DNA of 64,000 nt, taken from Bifidobacterium callitrichidarum. Lineage in GTDB: Bacteria; Actinomycetota; Actinomycetes; Actinomycetales; Bifidobacteriaceae. Made by a program: the position numbers and the translations under genes. Below, piece after piece: positions 43,006-52,183 of this stretch. Position 1 is the first letter of the stretch, and every line of letters starts with the position of its first letter. The stretch spans positions 41,338 to 105,337 of the forward strand of contig NZ_QFFM01000011.1 of assembly GCF_003129905.1 (NCBI RefSeq), written 5' to 3'. Under the pieces are notes generated by a model. The model searched no databases. It worked only from the letters and a program-made list of their open reading frames with translations, and was not told the origin of the DNA.

Positions 43006-46000
43006 TCACTCCACGCTTTTCAGTGAGGACACCGGGTCGATGCGGTCGAGCACGGGGTTGGTGAACAATTGGACGAGCAGCGCGAACGCCAGCGTCACGG
43101 CGGCCGCTATCGCGTAACTCGTCCACCGTACGGTCACGGCGAAGTACAGCCCCGGCATGTTGAGCGCGGCCGTGAGCAGTCCGCCGATCCAACGACCGAG
43201 CGGCAGGCCCACCGCGATGCCCATCAGCGTCAGGATCAGCATCTCGCGGTTCACGTACCGGTGCACCTCGCGGTCGAAGAAGCCGAGCACCTTGAGCGTG
43301 GCCATCTCGCGCACGCGCTCGGAAACGTTCGTATTGGCCAGCGTGAACAGCACCACCAACGCCAACGCTCCGGCGAGCGCGACGATCAGCGCCACCACCG
43401 CGCCCATGAGATCGAAGCTGAAACGCCGCTGCATATCCGCCGTGCTCACCACGCTCAGCACGTCCGATTCCTTGGCGAGCTTGTCCGCGTAGGCGATCTG
43501 GTCGTCATCCGAGCCGGTGTACCGCGCGAATATCGCGTTCATCTCCACGCCGTCGGCTTCGGTGGCGGTGTCGCCCTGCGAGCCACCATCACCCGAACTA
43601 CCCCCGCCGAACACCTCCCGGTAGTACCCGGCCGTCAGATACACATCCGCACCGATCACGGACTCGCTGACGGCATACACACGGGCGGTTTCGCGCGCGG
43701 CGTCGCCGTTTTCGAGCGTCACCTCGTCGCCGGCCTTGACGCCCAGCGCATTGGCCGCGGATTGCGAGACGATGACGCCGTCCCCGGCGAAAACCGGCCC
43801 ATCATTTGCGTTCGCAACGCTGGCCGAACCATCCGCGCTCTTCCCGGCGGCGGATGATTCGGCTCCGGCAGCGGCCAGCCCGATCGCCGTACCATCCCGA
43901 TACTGCTCCATCGTCCCGCCAGCCACCAACCTGAGCGAGACGATATCCGCCAAATCCGCCGCCGCGGGCACGGTGATGAGCTGCACGGTTTCGGATTCGT
44001 CGGCTCCGGTGGTGATTTCGCCGCTTTCCACGCGCGCGAGGGTCATCGTGCCGGCTGAGGACGTGGTCGAATCAGCGATCTTCCCGTCGGACACCAGCCG
44101 AGAGCGCACGGCGTCCAGATCGTCATGATCGGTCACGACCATCAGGTCATACCGGTACACGTCCTGGTACTGCGTGACCGGCAGCGCGTCCACCGTGTCG
44201 TTGATGGCCAGACCACACACGATGAGTGCGGTGCAGCCGGCCACGCCTCCGACCGTCATGAACAGACGGCCCTTGAAACGGAACAGGTTGCGCGCGGTGA
44301 CCTTGTTGAGGAACTTCATGCGCCGCCACAGCGGTCCGATGCGTTCCAGCAGCACGCGCGAGCCGGCCTTGGGCGATTTCGGGCGCATGAGCTCGGCGGG
44401 CATCCGCCGCATCTCGCCGCGGCACGCCACCACGGTGGCCGCGCCCACGCCCACCACGAACAGCAGCACGCCGGCCGAACCGTACAGCCAGTCGTACAGC
44501 AGCGTGGTGCCGGGCACCACGTACATGCCTTCCAGCACGATGAGCAGGAACGCGGGGATGCCGAGGAAGCCGATGAGGTCGCCCAGGCCGCCGCCGATCA
44601 GGCAGGCGAGCAGCGCGAACAGCACATACCGGGAGGCGATGAGTGCGCTGCCGTACCCCAGTCCCATGTACGTGCCGATGAGCCCGCGGTCCTCCTCGAC
44701 CATGCGGGTCATGGCAGTCAGGCTCATGAGCACGGCCACGAGCAGGAACACCACGGGGAACGCGCGGCCGATGGATTCGATGGAGCTCAGGTCGGATTTG
44801 AGCGAGGAGAACGTGCCGGCCGCCGAGCGCGTGTTCACGTACCAGCGTGCCTGCGGGATGGTGGTTTCGACCGAGGACTCCTGCTTGTCCAGTTCGGCGG
44901 TGGTGTTCGCTTTCTGCTGGTCGAGCTGCGTCTGCGCGTTGTCCAGCTGCTGTTTGGCTTGCGTCAGTTCGCCGCTTTGGGCAATGACGGCGTTGCGTTG
45001 GGCGTCCAGTGCAGTTGCGGCCGCCTGGTCCGTGCCGTCCTGTGCGGCTTGGGCGACCGTGCCGCCGGTGGCTGTAATAATCCGGTCGATCTGCGCGTTG
45101 AATTGGCTGCGCTGGTCGTCCAACGTGGCTTGGGCGTCGGCGAACCGTTGGTCGGCTTCGGCGCGGGCATCCGCGATCTTCTGTTTCGCCTCGTCGATGA
45201 GCTGCTGGCGACGGGCCTTCTGCCGTTTGGTCTGGACGTTGTTTTCGATGCGGTCGCGCACCTCGCGCACGGCGTCGTCGTACTGGTCGGAGAAGGTGTC
45301 GAGTGCCGCGGAACCGCTGATTTCCAGCGAAATCGCCGTATAGACGCTGCCGGCGACGCCGTCCGAGGGCAGGAAGAACGTGTAGTCGGCGGTGGCGGAG
45401 CTGCGGAACGCACCGGTCGAGTAGCCTTCCGGATTCTGCAGATCAAGCGGGTCCAGCACGATGCCGGTGATGGTGAGGTCCGTGGGGAACGCCGGGGTCT
45501 CGTTCGACGTATCGGCGGAAGCGGCATCGGAACCGGACGAATCAGTCATACCGCCGGACGAATCGCCCGGGATGTCCGAATCGGGCGAAGCGTCGGCTGA
45601 CGTACCTCCGTCGACCGTACTGGCCGACGCATCACCTGATGCATTGCCCGTCGTGCCTGACGTATCCGGCACGGACGATCCGGACGACGTGCCCGAACCA
45701 AGCGTCACGCTGAGCTTGTCCCCCACCTTAAGCCCGCTGTCACGCATGAACTTCCTGGTGACGGCCACTTCGCCGGACTTGACCGGGAGCTTGCCCTCCT
45801 GCAGATACGGCTGGTTCATGCCGTTCGTGCCGATTTCGGTGAGCGTGACCGATTCGCCGCTGCCGTCCACGGTGACGGTCGCGGCGGCCGAACGTTCGGC
45901 CTGCACACGCTCGACGCCGCGGACGGCCTTGAGCGCGGCGACGTCGTCCTCGGTCAGGCCGAGCGTGGAGATGACCTGGATGTCGTACAGGCGCTGGTTG

Positions 46001-46287
46001 TCGAGGAACCGGTCGGCGCCGCGGAACATGTCCCGGCAGCCGGCGTAGATGCCGGTGAGCACCGCCACGCCCAGCATGGAGATGATGGCGATGGAGACGA
46101 ACCGTTTCCAGTTGCGCGCCCACATGCGCAGCATGTCCTTGGCGAACGCGCCGGAGATGCCGGCCCCACGATGTTTCACAGGATGTTCCACGCCGCGTTT
46201 CACGGATTGTTTCACAGTACCGTTCACTGTGGCTACGGTCGAGGACCGGGGAGCGCCCGTACGCCGGGCATGCCTGCCGCGCGCCAT
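43006..46287 (-). CDS. Large FtsX-type ABC permease with two permease modules
   Basis: A 1093-residue permease with two FtsX modules. The N-terminal half has a first helix (about residues 44-65), an extracellular domain interrupted by a Gly/Ser/Asp-rich insert (about 195-260), a coiled coil rich in Gln/Ala (about 340-470) and three helices. The second half repeats the plan and ends in three helices (AGALALVVLFTLANTNVSER region onward). I chose the ATG at 46287 over a GTG at 46296 because of its better-spaced site. It follows its ATPase gene by 13 bp. Such pairs act in lipid, lipoprotein or peptide handling in Gram-positive bacteria. Confidence 0.9.
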   Translation of the reverse strand: MARGRHARRTGAPRSSTVATVNGTVKQSVKRGVEHPVKHRGAGISGAFAKDMLRMWARNWKRFVSIAIISMLGVAVLTGIYAGCRDMFRGADRFLDNQRLYDIQVISTLGLTEDDVAALKAVRGVERVQAERSAAATVTVDGSGESVTLTEIGTNGMNQPYLQEGKLPVKSGEVAVTRKFMRDSGLKVGDKLSVTLGSGTSSGSSVPDTSGTTGNASGDASASTVDGGTSADASPDSDIPGDSSGGMTDSSGSDAASADTSNETPAFPTDLTITGIVLDPLDLQNPEGYSTGAFRSSATADYTFFLPSDGVAGSVYTAISLEISGSAALDTFSDQYDDAVREVRDRIENNVQTKRQKARRQQLIDEAKQKIADARAEADQRFADAQATLDDQRSQFNAQIDRIITATGGTVAQAAQDGTDQAAATALDAQRNAVIAQSGELTQAKQQLDNAQTQLDQQKANTTAELDKQESSVETTIPQARWYVNTRSAAGTFSSLKSDLSSIESIGRAFPVVFLLVAVLMSLTAMTRMVEEDRGLIGTYMGLGYGSALIASRYVLFALLACLIGGGLGDLIGFLGIPAFLLIVLEGMYVVPGTTLLYDWLYGSAGVLLFVVGVGAATVVACRGEMRRMPAELMRPKSPKAGSRVLLERIGPLWRRMKFLNKVTARNLFRFKGRLFMTVGGVAGCTALIVCGLAINDTVDALPVTQYQDVYRYDLMVVTDHDDLDAVRSRLVSDGKIADSTTSSAGTMTLARVESGEITTGADESETVQLITVPAAADLADIVSLRLVAGGTMEQYRDGTAIGLAAAGAESSAAGKSADGSASVANANDGPVFAGDGVIVSQSAANALGVKAGDEVTLENGDAARETARVYAVSESVIGADVYLTAGYYREVFGGGSSGDGGSQGDTATEADGVEMNAIFARYTGSDDDQIAYADKLAKESDVLSVVSTADMQRRFSFDLMGAVVALIVALAGALALVVLFTLANTNVSERVREMATLKVLGFFDREVHRYVNREMLILTLMGIAVGLPLGRWIGGLLTAALNMPGLYFAVTVRWTSYAIAAAVTLAFALLVQLFTNPVLDRIDPVSSLKSVE

Positions 46288-46300
46288 CGCACTCACCGCC

Positions 46301-47002
46301 TTACCATTCGATGTCCGCGATCGGTGTGGGCGCGGGGTTGGTCTCCTCGCTCACCACCTTGCCGGAGCGGAATCGGATCACCTTGTGCGCCATCGGCGCG
46401 AGCGCGGAATTGTGCGTGATGATCATCACCGTCATGCCCTGGGTATGGCAGATGTCCTGCAGCAGTTGCAGGACCTCCTTGCCGGTCTCGTAGTCGAGCG
46501 CGCCGGTCGGCTCGTCGCACAGCAACAGCTTCGGTTTCTTGGCGATCGCGCGGGCGATGGAGACGCGCTGCTGCTCGCCGCCGCTCAATTGCGCCGGGAA
46601 ATTGCCCATGCGCTCCCCCAGCCCCACCTTGCGCAGCGTCTCGGCCGGGTCGAAATGGTCCGGGCAGATCTGCGAGGCGAGCTCCACGTTCTCCAGCGCG
46701 GTCAGGTTGGGCACCAGATTGTAGAACTGGAACACGAAGCCGATGTCCGAACGTCGGTACGCCACCAGTTCGCGCTTGTTAAGGCCGGTGATATCCCGGC
46801 CGCCCACCACCACGCGACCGGACGTGGCGGTGTCCATGCCGCCCAGGATGTTCAGGGCCGTGGTCTTGCCCGCGCCCGACTGGCCGAGGATCACGGTCAG
46901 TTCGCCTTGGTCGGCGGTGAAGCTCGCGCCATCCAGCGCGCGGATCGCCGCCCCGCCGGACGGGTACTCCTTGACCACGTTGTCAAACTCGATATACGCC
47001 AT
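46301..47002 (-). CDS. ABC transporter ATP-binding protein (LolD/MacB type)
   Basis: A 233-residue ATPase with all motifs: Walker [10 protein letters not shown]-loop VFQFYNLVP, signature [14 protein letters not shown], Walker [13 protein letters not shown] and H-loop IITHN. The sequence [16 protein letters not shown] is typical of LolD/MacB/FtsE-like ATPases that pair with FtsX permeases. It directly precedes the large FtsX-type gene and provides its energy. The longer upstream frame has no supported start; the ATG at 47002 follows a GGGGTG-like site. Confidence 0.95.
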   Translation of the reverse strand: MAYIEFDNVVKEYPSGGAAIRALDGASFTADQGELTVILGQSGAGKTTALNILGGMDTATSGRVVVGGRDITGLNKRELVAYRRSDIGFVFQFYNLVPNLTALENVELASQICPDHFDPAETLRKVGLGERMGNFPAQLSGGEQQRVSIARAIAKKPKLLLCDEPTGALDYETGKEVLQLLQDICHTQGMTVMIITHNSALAPMAHKVIRFRSGKVVSEETNPAPTPIADIEW

Positions 47003-47308
47003 CGCACACCCCGCTTCCGCCAACGGCCATGCCCCACACCGCAACCGTTCCATGCCCGGAACCGGCGGCGGGCAACGTCCTTCTTCCATTAAACCGCACC
47101 AACCTGAGTGCAATCGCTCGCAAAAACGCCATGGAAACGTCACGGGAACGCCGCGCACCCGTCCATAACCGCCTTCCGAAACCTCCTGTTCGTAACAAAT
47201 CGGCCTACAATGGCGGACATTGCGCACGGCCTCGGCCGCCATCATCATCGGCGGGCTCGGCGGCACGTGCGGCAACGGAGAAAGAATCCCGAGAGGAAGT
47301 ACTCATCC

Positions 47309-48781
47309 ATGAGCAATACTGACGCGACCAAGAAGCCGCGCGAAACCGATGACGTGCCGGTGCCGGCCACGTTGCGCAAATCCCTGAAGAACCGCCACAT
47401 CCAGCTGATCGCCCTCGGCGGCGCCATCGGCACGGGCCTGTTCTACGGCTCCAGCGAATCCATCGCCCTGGCCGGCCCGTCCATTCTGCTGGCCTACCTG
47501 ATCGGTGGCCTCGCGATCTTCATGATCGTGCGCGCACTGTCCGAAATGTCCGTGGAGGACCCGAAGGCCGGCGCCTTCAGCTACTACGCCACCCGCTACT
47601 GGTCCAAGCGCGCCGGCTTCATCTCCGGCTGGAACTACTGGTTCAACTACATCCTGGTCTCCATGGTGGAGCTGGCCGTGGTGGGCAGCTTCGTGAACTA
47701 CTGGTTCCCGGCCATTCCGACGTGGGTCTCCGCCGCCGTGTTCTTGGTGCTCATCACCGCCGCGAACCTGCTGGGCGTCTCCAAGTTCGGTGAGTTCGAG
47801 TTCTGGTTCGCCATCATCAAGATCGTGGCCGTGATCGCCATGATCATCGGCGGCCTTGCGGTCATCGTGTTCGCGCTGCCCACCGCCTCCGGTATCAAGG
47901 CGAGCTTCGCCAACTGGTTCACCGTGGGTGACGGCTTCTTCCCGAACGGCCTCATGACTCATACCGATAAGGGCTGGACCGGCCTGCTCATGGCTCTGGT
48001 CGTGGTGATGTTCAGCTTCGGCGGCACCGAGCTCATCGGCATCACCGCCGGCGAGACCGAAAGCCCGAAGACCACCATCCCGCGCGCCACCAACGACATC
48101 ATCTGGCGTATCCTCGTCTTCTACATCGGCGCCCTCGGCGTGATCATGGCCGTGGTGCCGTGGAACACCATCGACGGCCAATCCAGCCCGTTCGTGCAGA
48201 TCTTCGATTCCGTGGGCATCCACGCGGCCGCCGGCATCCTCAACTTCGTGTGCCTGACCGCCGTGATGAGCGTGTACAACTCCGGTCTGTACGCCAACTC
48301 CCGCATGCTGTACTCGCTGGCCAAGCAGGGCAACGCCCCCGCCTATCTCGGCAAGCTCAACTCCAAGGGCGTGCCGGTGGCCGGCGTGCTGACCTCCGCC
48401 GTGATCACCGCCATCGCCGTGGTGGTGGTGTTCGTGTGGCCCGAGTTCGCGTTCAACTACCTGATGTCCATCGCCACGATCGCCGGCATCATCAACTGGA
48501 CGATGATCATGTTCACCGAGATGAAGTTCCGCAAGGTGGTCGCCGCGGGCGGCGCTCCGGCAGACACCGAGCTGGCCGGCCTTTCGGGCCAGAAGGCGCT
48601 CGACGCCATCCACTTCAAGCTGCCGTTCGCCAAGGTGACGCCGTGGGTGGTGCTCGCCTTCCTGGCCTTGGTGGTGGTGCTGATGTGCTTCTCTTCCAGC
48701 TACCGCGTGGCCGTGATCGCCGGCGTGATCTGGCTGGCCATCCTGTTCGTCGCCTACCAGGTGACGCAGGGCCGCAAGTAG
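47309..48781 (+). CDS. APC family amino acid permease
   Basis: A 490-residue permease with about twelve helices. It has the family start SLKNRHIQLIALGGAIGTGL and the loop ELIGITAGETESPKTTIPRA. It is a paralogue in type of the permease at 41054-42589 but clearly distinct. AGAGGAAG precedes the ATG at 47309 by nine bases. It is divergent from the ABC ATPase gene; the 306-bp gap between them holds a TACAAT hexamer (47206) but no strong promoter or riboswitch signal that I can support. Confidence 0.92.
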   Translation: MSNTDATKKPRETDDVPVPATLRKSLKNRHIQLIALGGAIGTGLFYGSSESIALAGPSILLAYLIGGLAIFMIVRALSEMSVEDPKAGAFSYYATRYWSKRAGFISGWNYWFNYILVSMVELAVVGSFVNYWFPAIPTWVSAAVFLVLITAANLLGVSKFGEFEFWFAIIKIVAVIAMIIGGLAVIVFALPTASGIKASFANWFTVGDGFFPNGLMTHTDKGWTGLLMALVVVMFSFGGTELIGITAGETESPKTTIPRATNDIIWRILVFYIGALGVIMAVVPWNTIDGQSSPFVQIFDSVGIHAAAGILNFVCLTAVMSVYNSGLYANSRMLYSLAKQGNAPAYLGKLNSKGVPVAGVLTSAVITAIAVVVVFVWPEFAFNYLMSIATIAGIINWTMIMFTEMKFRKVVAAGGAPADTELAGLSGQKALDAIHFKLPFAKVTPWVVLAFLALVVVLMCFSSSYRVAVIAGVIWLAILFVAYQVTQGRK

Positions 48782-48883
48782 CGGCTTTCGTGTCGCTGTT
48801 CCGCCGCCATTGCGCCCGCTGATCCGCTCGGCATCCGATGGCGATGGCGGCGGGGCGGACTACGGCGCGTTACTTCTTTCGCG

Positions 48884-49005
48884 ATAAGGCCATACTTCGT
48901 GAAAAAGGCACACTGACTCGCAGTAAGCGTTCCTTTTTCACGAGGTATGGCCTTATTTCGTGAAAAGGTAACGCTGAGCGGCACTCAGTGTGACTTTTTC
49001 ACGAA
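48884..49005. repeat. Two GTGAAAAAG palindromes (same family as 26284-26391)
   Basis: The first (48884-48956) has outer arms ATAAGGCCATAC/GTATGGCCTTAT and inner CGTGAAAAAGG/CCTTTTTCACG. The second (48957-49005) pairs TTCGTGAAAA with TTTTTCACGAA. They lie after the amino acid permease and may contribute to termination. Confidence 0.82.
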
Positions 49006-49054
49006 GCATCGGTTTTCCGCGAAAAAAGTAACGGCAACGGAGGAACGGCACCGT

Positions 49055-49198
49055 CCCGACATCTCGATTCTGGGGCATATAAGGACCATAAAGCCGCACC
49101 GAATTTGATTCTGGGCATATAGGTACCAGTTACGAGGCCAAAACGCCTGTTCCGTGGTACCTATATGCCCAGAATAATTGGTCGGGATATGCCCAGAA
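49055..49198. repeat. Nested inverted repeats of TTCTGGGCATATAGGTACCA
   Basis: A perfect 20-bp inverted repeat (49109-49128 with 49155-49174) is enclosed by a second pair, TTCTGGGGCATAT (49068) and ATATGCCCAGAA (49187), with CCCGAC/GTCGGG at the edges. It fills the end of the 438-bp gap between the permease and the YesL-like gene; no reading frame is supported there. Confidence 0.85.
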
Positions 49199-49219
49199 CA
49201 GTGCCGTTCGCGGGCAAGA

Positions 49220-49822
49220 TTACCGCAGATAGGGCTTGAAGACGCGCTCGGTGACGGGCACATGGAGCATGAGCATGGTGCCGTAACCCAAAATGATGAG
49301 CAGGAACAGGCCACCGGGCATCAGGAACCAGCAAGCCACCAGCAGTGCGACGAATACCGCATCCACTGCCACCAGCACCACGGTCATGGCGATGTGGGAG
49401 ACGCCGAAGATGAAGGCGTTGGCGAGGGTGCGTCCCACGCTGTTCTCGAAGCGCGCCTGCAGCGCGAACACCCATTCGAAGCCGATGAGCCACAGAATGC
49501 TCACCGCGAATTTGGGAATGAGCAGCGGCGTGATCTGCAGGACCACCCACGAGTAGATGAGTCCGATCAGTACCACGAGGAACGGCAGCCACAACAGCGT
49601 GGCCTTGACGAAGTTAGCCTTGAAGGAGCTGAAGTAATTGGCCGCGACGCCTTTGCCCTCGCCGTTTTCGGACTTGCGGCAGGCGTCCTGTCCGGCGGTG
49701 AGCGCTGCGCCGACGGTGACGATGGGCAACGAGGTGACCAGCATCAGAAGGTTGACGAGCACGCCGTCCACCAGATTGCCCCAGGCGCGCATGAATTTGG
49801 AGTCGGGTGCTAGCCAGTGCAT
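49220..49822 (-). CDS. YesL family (DUF624) membrane protein
   Basis: A 200-residue protein with about five helices. The family pattern is clear: NLVDGVLVNLLMLVTSLPIV at the start, the short loop with AGQDACRKSENGEG, and the tail. DUF624/YesL proteins usually sit beside CUT1 sugar ABC genes and are thought to assist them. The same holds here, since two sugar permease genes lie next on the same strand upstream. The ATG follows AAGGAG by eight bases. No catalytic motif is present. Confidence 0.88.
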   Translation of the reverse strand: MHWLAPDSKFMRAWGNLVDGVLVNLLMLVTSLPIVTVGAALTAGQDACRKSENGEGKGVAANYFSSFKANFVKATLLWLPFLVVLIGLIYSWVVLQITPLLIPKFAVSILWLIGFEWVFALQARFENSVGRTLANAFIFGVSHIAMTVVLVAVDAVFVALLVACWFLMPGGLFLLIILGYGTMLMLHVPVTERVFKPYLR

Positions 49823-49850
49823 CTTGTGTTCTCCTTCGACGGCATACAGC

Positions 49851-49965
49851 GGCTCCCCTCGCTGAGGGGAGCTGTCATCGTAGATGACTGAGGGGAGCTC
49901 TGATGATGCTCAGGGTACTCCCCTCAGTCGGCTATCGCCGACAGCTCCCCTCAGCGAGGGGAGCC
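49851..49965. repeat. REP-like inverted pair of two short units
   Basis: A direct unit with stem GTCATC-gta-GATGAC (49874-49888) and an inverted unit with GTCGGC...GCCGAC are separated by a spacer of about 17 bp. The outer ends are GGCTCCCCTCGCTG and the matching CAGCGAGGGGAGCC. It lies between the YesL-like gene and the permease genes. Confidence 0.88.
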
Positions 49966-50072
49966 GGATTTGTTGGTCTCAGCTTTTGACGGCTCCAGTC
50001 CTGCAACTAAGGACCGGCCTACGGCCGGACTCATCGTTAGCTTCGCCGCTGTCGCGGCTCAGCCTGGAGCCT

Positions 50073-50126
50073 GCTGGAAGCCCACCGGGCTTCCAGCCAA
50101 GGGTTAACGGCGCCAGCCGTTAACCC
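50073..50126 (-). terminator. Two adjacent perfect 11-bp hairpins at the permease gene end
   Basis: GGGTTAACGGC (50101-50111) pairs with GCCGTTAACCC (50116-50126) and overlaps the stop codon of the permease gene. GCTGGAAGCCC (50073-50083) pairs with GGGCTTCCAGC (50087-50097). Together they probably end or process the permease transcript. Confidence 0.65.
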
Positions 50127-50962
50127 TTGACGGCCCCAGCCATAACACCGCTCACGATGTACTTCTGGCAGACGAGGTAGAAGACGATGATGGGGATGAT
50201 GGCCAGGACAAGGCAGGCCATCATGGCGCCCATGTCCACGGAGCCGTAGCCGCCCTTGAGGTATTGCACGGCCACGGAGATGGTCTTGTACTTGCCCAGG
50301 TCGAGGGTAAGGTACGGCAGCAGGTAGTCGTTCCAAATCCACATGGCTTCGAGGATGGCCACGGAGACGATGGACGGCTTCATGATCGGCACCACGATCT
50401 GGAAGAAGATGCGCGGCACGGACGCGCCGTCGATCATGGCGGCCTCCTCCAGCTCGGCCGGGATGCCCTTGATCACACCGGTGAAGATGAACACCGCCAG
50501 ACCGGCACCAAAGCCGAGATACACGATGCACAGGCCCCACGGGGTGTTGAGCTTCAGCATGTCGGCGATCTTGGAGAGGGTGAACATCACCATCTGGAAC
50601 GGCACGATCATGTTGAACAGGAACAGCGTATACAGCAGCTTGGCCGCCCAGTTGTTCACGCGCACGATCCACCATGCGCACATCGAGGTGCAGACCAGGA
50701 TCAGTACCACCGACCCCACGGTGATGAGCAGCGTCCAGCCGAAGGACGCGAAGAACTGCGTGGTCTCGACGCCTCGGGCGTAGTTCTCAAGCCCCACGAA
50801 CGCCTTGCCGGCGGGCAGCGAGAAGGCGTTCTTGGAGATGTACGCCTTCTGCTTGAAGGAGTTGATGAGCACCAGGACGATCGGGAAGATCCACAGCAGG
50901 GAAATGACGGAGAAAAGTACGGTCCACAGGGCGCCGTGCTTGACGGGCTTGTTCTCGTTCAT
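50120..50962 (-). CDS. CUT1 sugar ABC permease (MalG type)
   Basis: A 280-residue inner-membrane permease with six helices. The EAA loop that docks the ATPase is ELEEAAMIDGASVPRIFFQI followed by VVPIMKPSI. The stop and start codons of the two permease genes overlap by one base (TGATG), so this gene is coupled to the MalF-type gene upstream. It belongs to the sugar importer whose binding protein is encoded at 53529-54857; the ATPase is not in the window, which is usual where a shared MsiK-like ATPase serves several importers. Confidence 0.93.
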   Translation of the reverse strand: MNENKPVKHGALWTVLFSVISLLWIFPIVLVLINSFKQKAYISKNAFSLPAGKAFVGLENYARGVETTQFFASFGWTLLITVGSVVLILVCTSMCAWWIVRVNNWAAKLLYTLFLFNMIVPFQMVMFTLSKIADMLKLNTPWGLCIVYLGFGAGLAVFIFTGVIKGIPAELEEAAMIDGASVPRIFFQIVVPIMKPSIVSVAILEAMWIWNDYLLPYLTLDLGKYKTISVAVQYLKGGYGSVDMGAMMACLVLAIIPIIVFYLVCQKYIVSGVMAGAVKG

Positions 50963-51816
50963 CAGGCTGCCACCTCCTTGCTCGTGGTGAGCTTGTTCTG
51001 AATCAGGGCGATCACGGCCACCAGGATGAAGAACAGCACGGCCTTGGCCTGGCCGACGCCCTCCCAGCCCATGCGGCCGTAGAAGGTACGGGTGATGTTC
51101 AGCGCCAGACCCTCGGACATGTTGCTCGGTGCGCCGTTGGTCAGCGCGAGGTTCTGATCGTAGAGCTTGAAACCGTTGGTCACGGTCAGGAAGGAGCAGA
51201 CGGTGATGGACGGCATCATGAGCGGGATGATGATGCGGAACATGGTCTGGGTGCCGTTGGCGCCGTCCACGGCGGCCGCCTCAAGCACGTCGGTGGGCAG
51301 GGCCTGCAGGCCGGCGATGTAAATGATCATCATGTAGCCAATCTGCTGCCAGCACACCAGGATGACCAAGCCCCAGAAGCCGTATGTGGCCTTGTAGGTC
51401 AGGGCACGGCCCCAGTGGGCGAGCACGCCGTTCAGGAGCAGCAGCCAGATGTAGCCCAGGATGATGCCGCCGATGAGGTTCGGCATGAAGAACACCGAGC
51501 GGAACAGCGTGGAGCCCTTGATGGCCTTGGTGAGCATGTAGGCGATGAAGAACGCCACCACGTTGATCACGATGGTGGTCACGATGGTGAATGCCGTGGA
51601 GAATCCGAGCGCGTGCAGGAACTCCTTGTCCTTCAGGGCCTTGCCGTAGTTCTTGAGACCCACGAATTCACCGTCGGTCACGGTGGTGAACTCGCAGAAG
51701 CTCAGGTAGACGCCCATGATGAACGGCACCAGGAATCCGATGATGAACGCGGCGAACGTCGGCAGCGCGAACAGCGCCCACCATCTGCGTATCGCCTTAC
51801 CAGCCATGCTGATCAT
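50962..51816 (-). CDS. CUT1 sugar ABC permease (MalF type)
   Basis: A 284-residue permease with six helices and the EAA motif VLEAAAVDGANGTQTMFRII. GGAGGAGG precedes the ATG at 51816; MISM and MAGK starts are both in reach and I use the first. It lies upstream of the MalG-type permease. The promoter region is shared with a divergent LacI gene and contains TGCAAACG-type operators, so transcription is probably repressed by that LacI protein. Confidence 0.93.
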   Translation of the reverse strand: MISMAGKAIRRWWALFALPTFAAFIIGFLVPFIMGVYLSFCEFTTVTDGEFVGLKNYGKALKDKEFLHALGFSTAFTIVTTIVINVVAFFIAYMLTKAIKGSTLFRSVFFMPNLIGGIILGYIWLLLLNGVLAHWGRALTYKATYGFWGLVILVCWQQIGYMMIIYIAGLQALPTDVLEAAAVDGANGTQTMFRIIIPLMMPSITVCSFLTVTNGFKLYDQNLALTNGAPSNMSEGLALNITRTFYGRMGWEGVGQAKAVLFFILVAVIALIQNKLTTSKEVAA

Positions 51817-51959
51817 GACTACTTTCCTCCTCCTTGAGTCCGCGGCACTGCATCGTGCGTCGGCGCGGAGTTCAACTCAATGCCAGCCTGCCGGTCCGGA
51901 CCGCTCCCGCGGTTCCCCCGACCAAGCCTACGTTTATGGTACGTGCTTGCAACATATAT

Positions 51960-52102
51960 GTCAAACGTTGTCATTTATCGCGTTTCCACCCCACGCCAAC
52001 GCCAGCGCATTCAATTGTCTTTCACTTGTTATATTGGCTAAATTACGCCAATTCACCTATGCAAAACCACTACTGCAAACGTTTGTAATACAATCGTTGT
52101 CA
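51960..52102. promoter_or_regulatory. Three LacI-type operators between permease and lacI genes
   Basis: GTCAAACGTTGTCA (51960), TGCAAACGTTTGTA (52074) and TACAATCGTTGTCA (52089) share the central CG and flanking arms of LacI-family operators. The last two are 15 bp apart. They lie in the divergent promoter region and precede the lacI start by 82 bases or more. Confidence 0.72.
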
Positions 52103-52183
52103 TCTTCATCGGTCCGTCGTCCGGCATGTACACTGGAACCAATCGAGCAATTCTGCAACCTTCCCACCAGCCAGGGGGCTCTC

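Noticed and set aside
47003..47308. Riboswitch upstream of the amino acid permease
   Set aside because: No T-box, lysine or glycine riboswitch core was recognised; only a TACAAT hexamer is visible.
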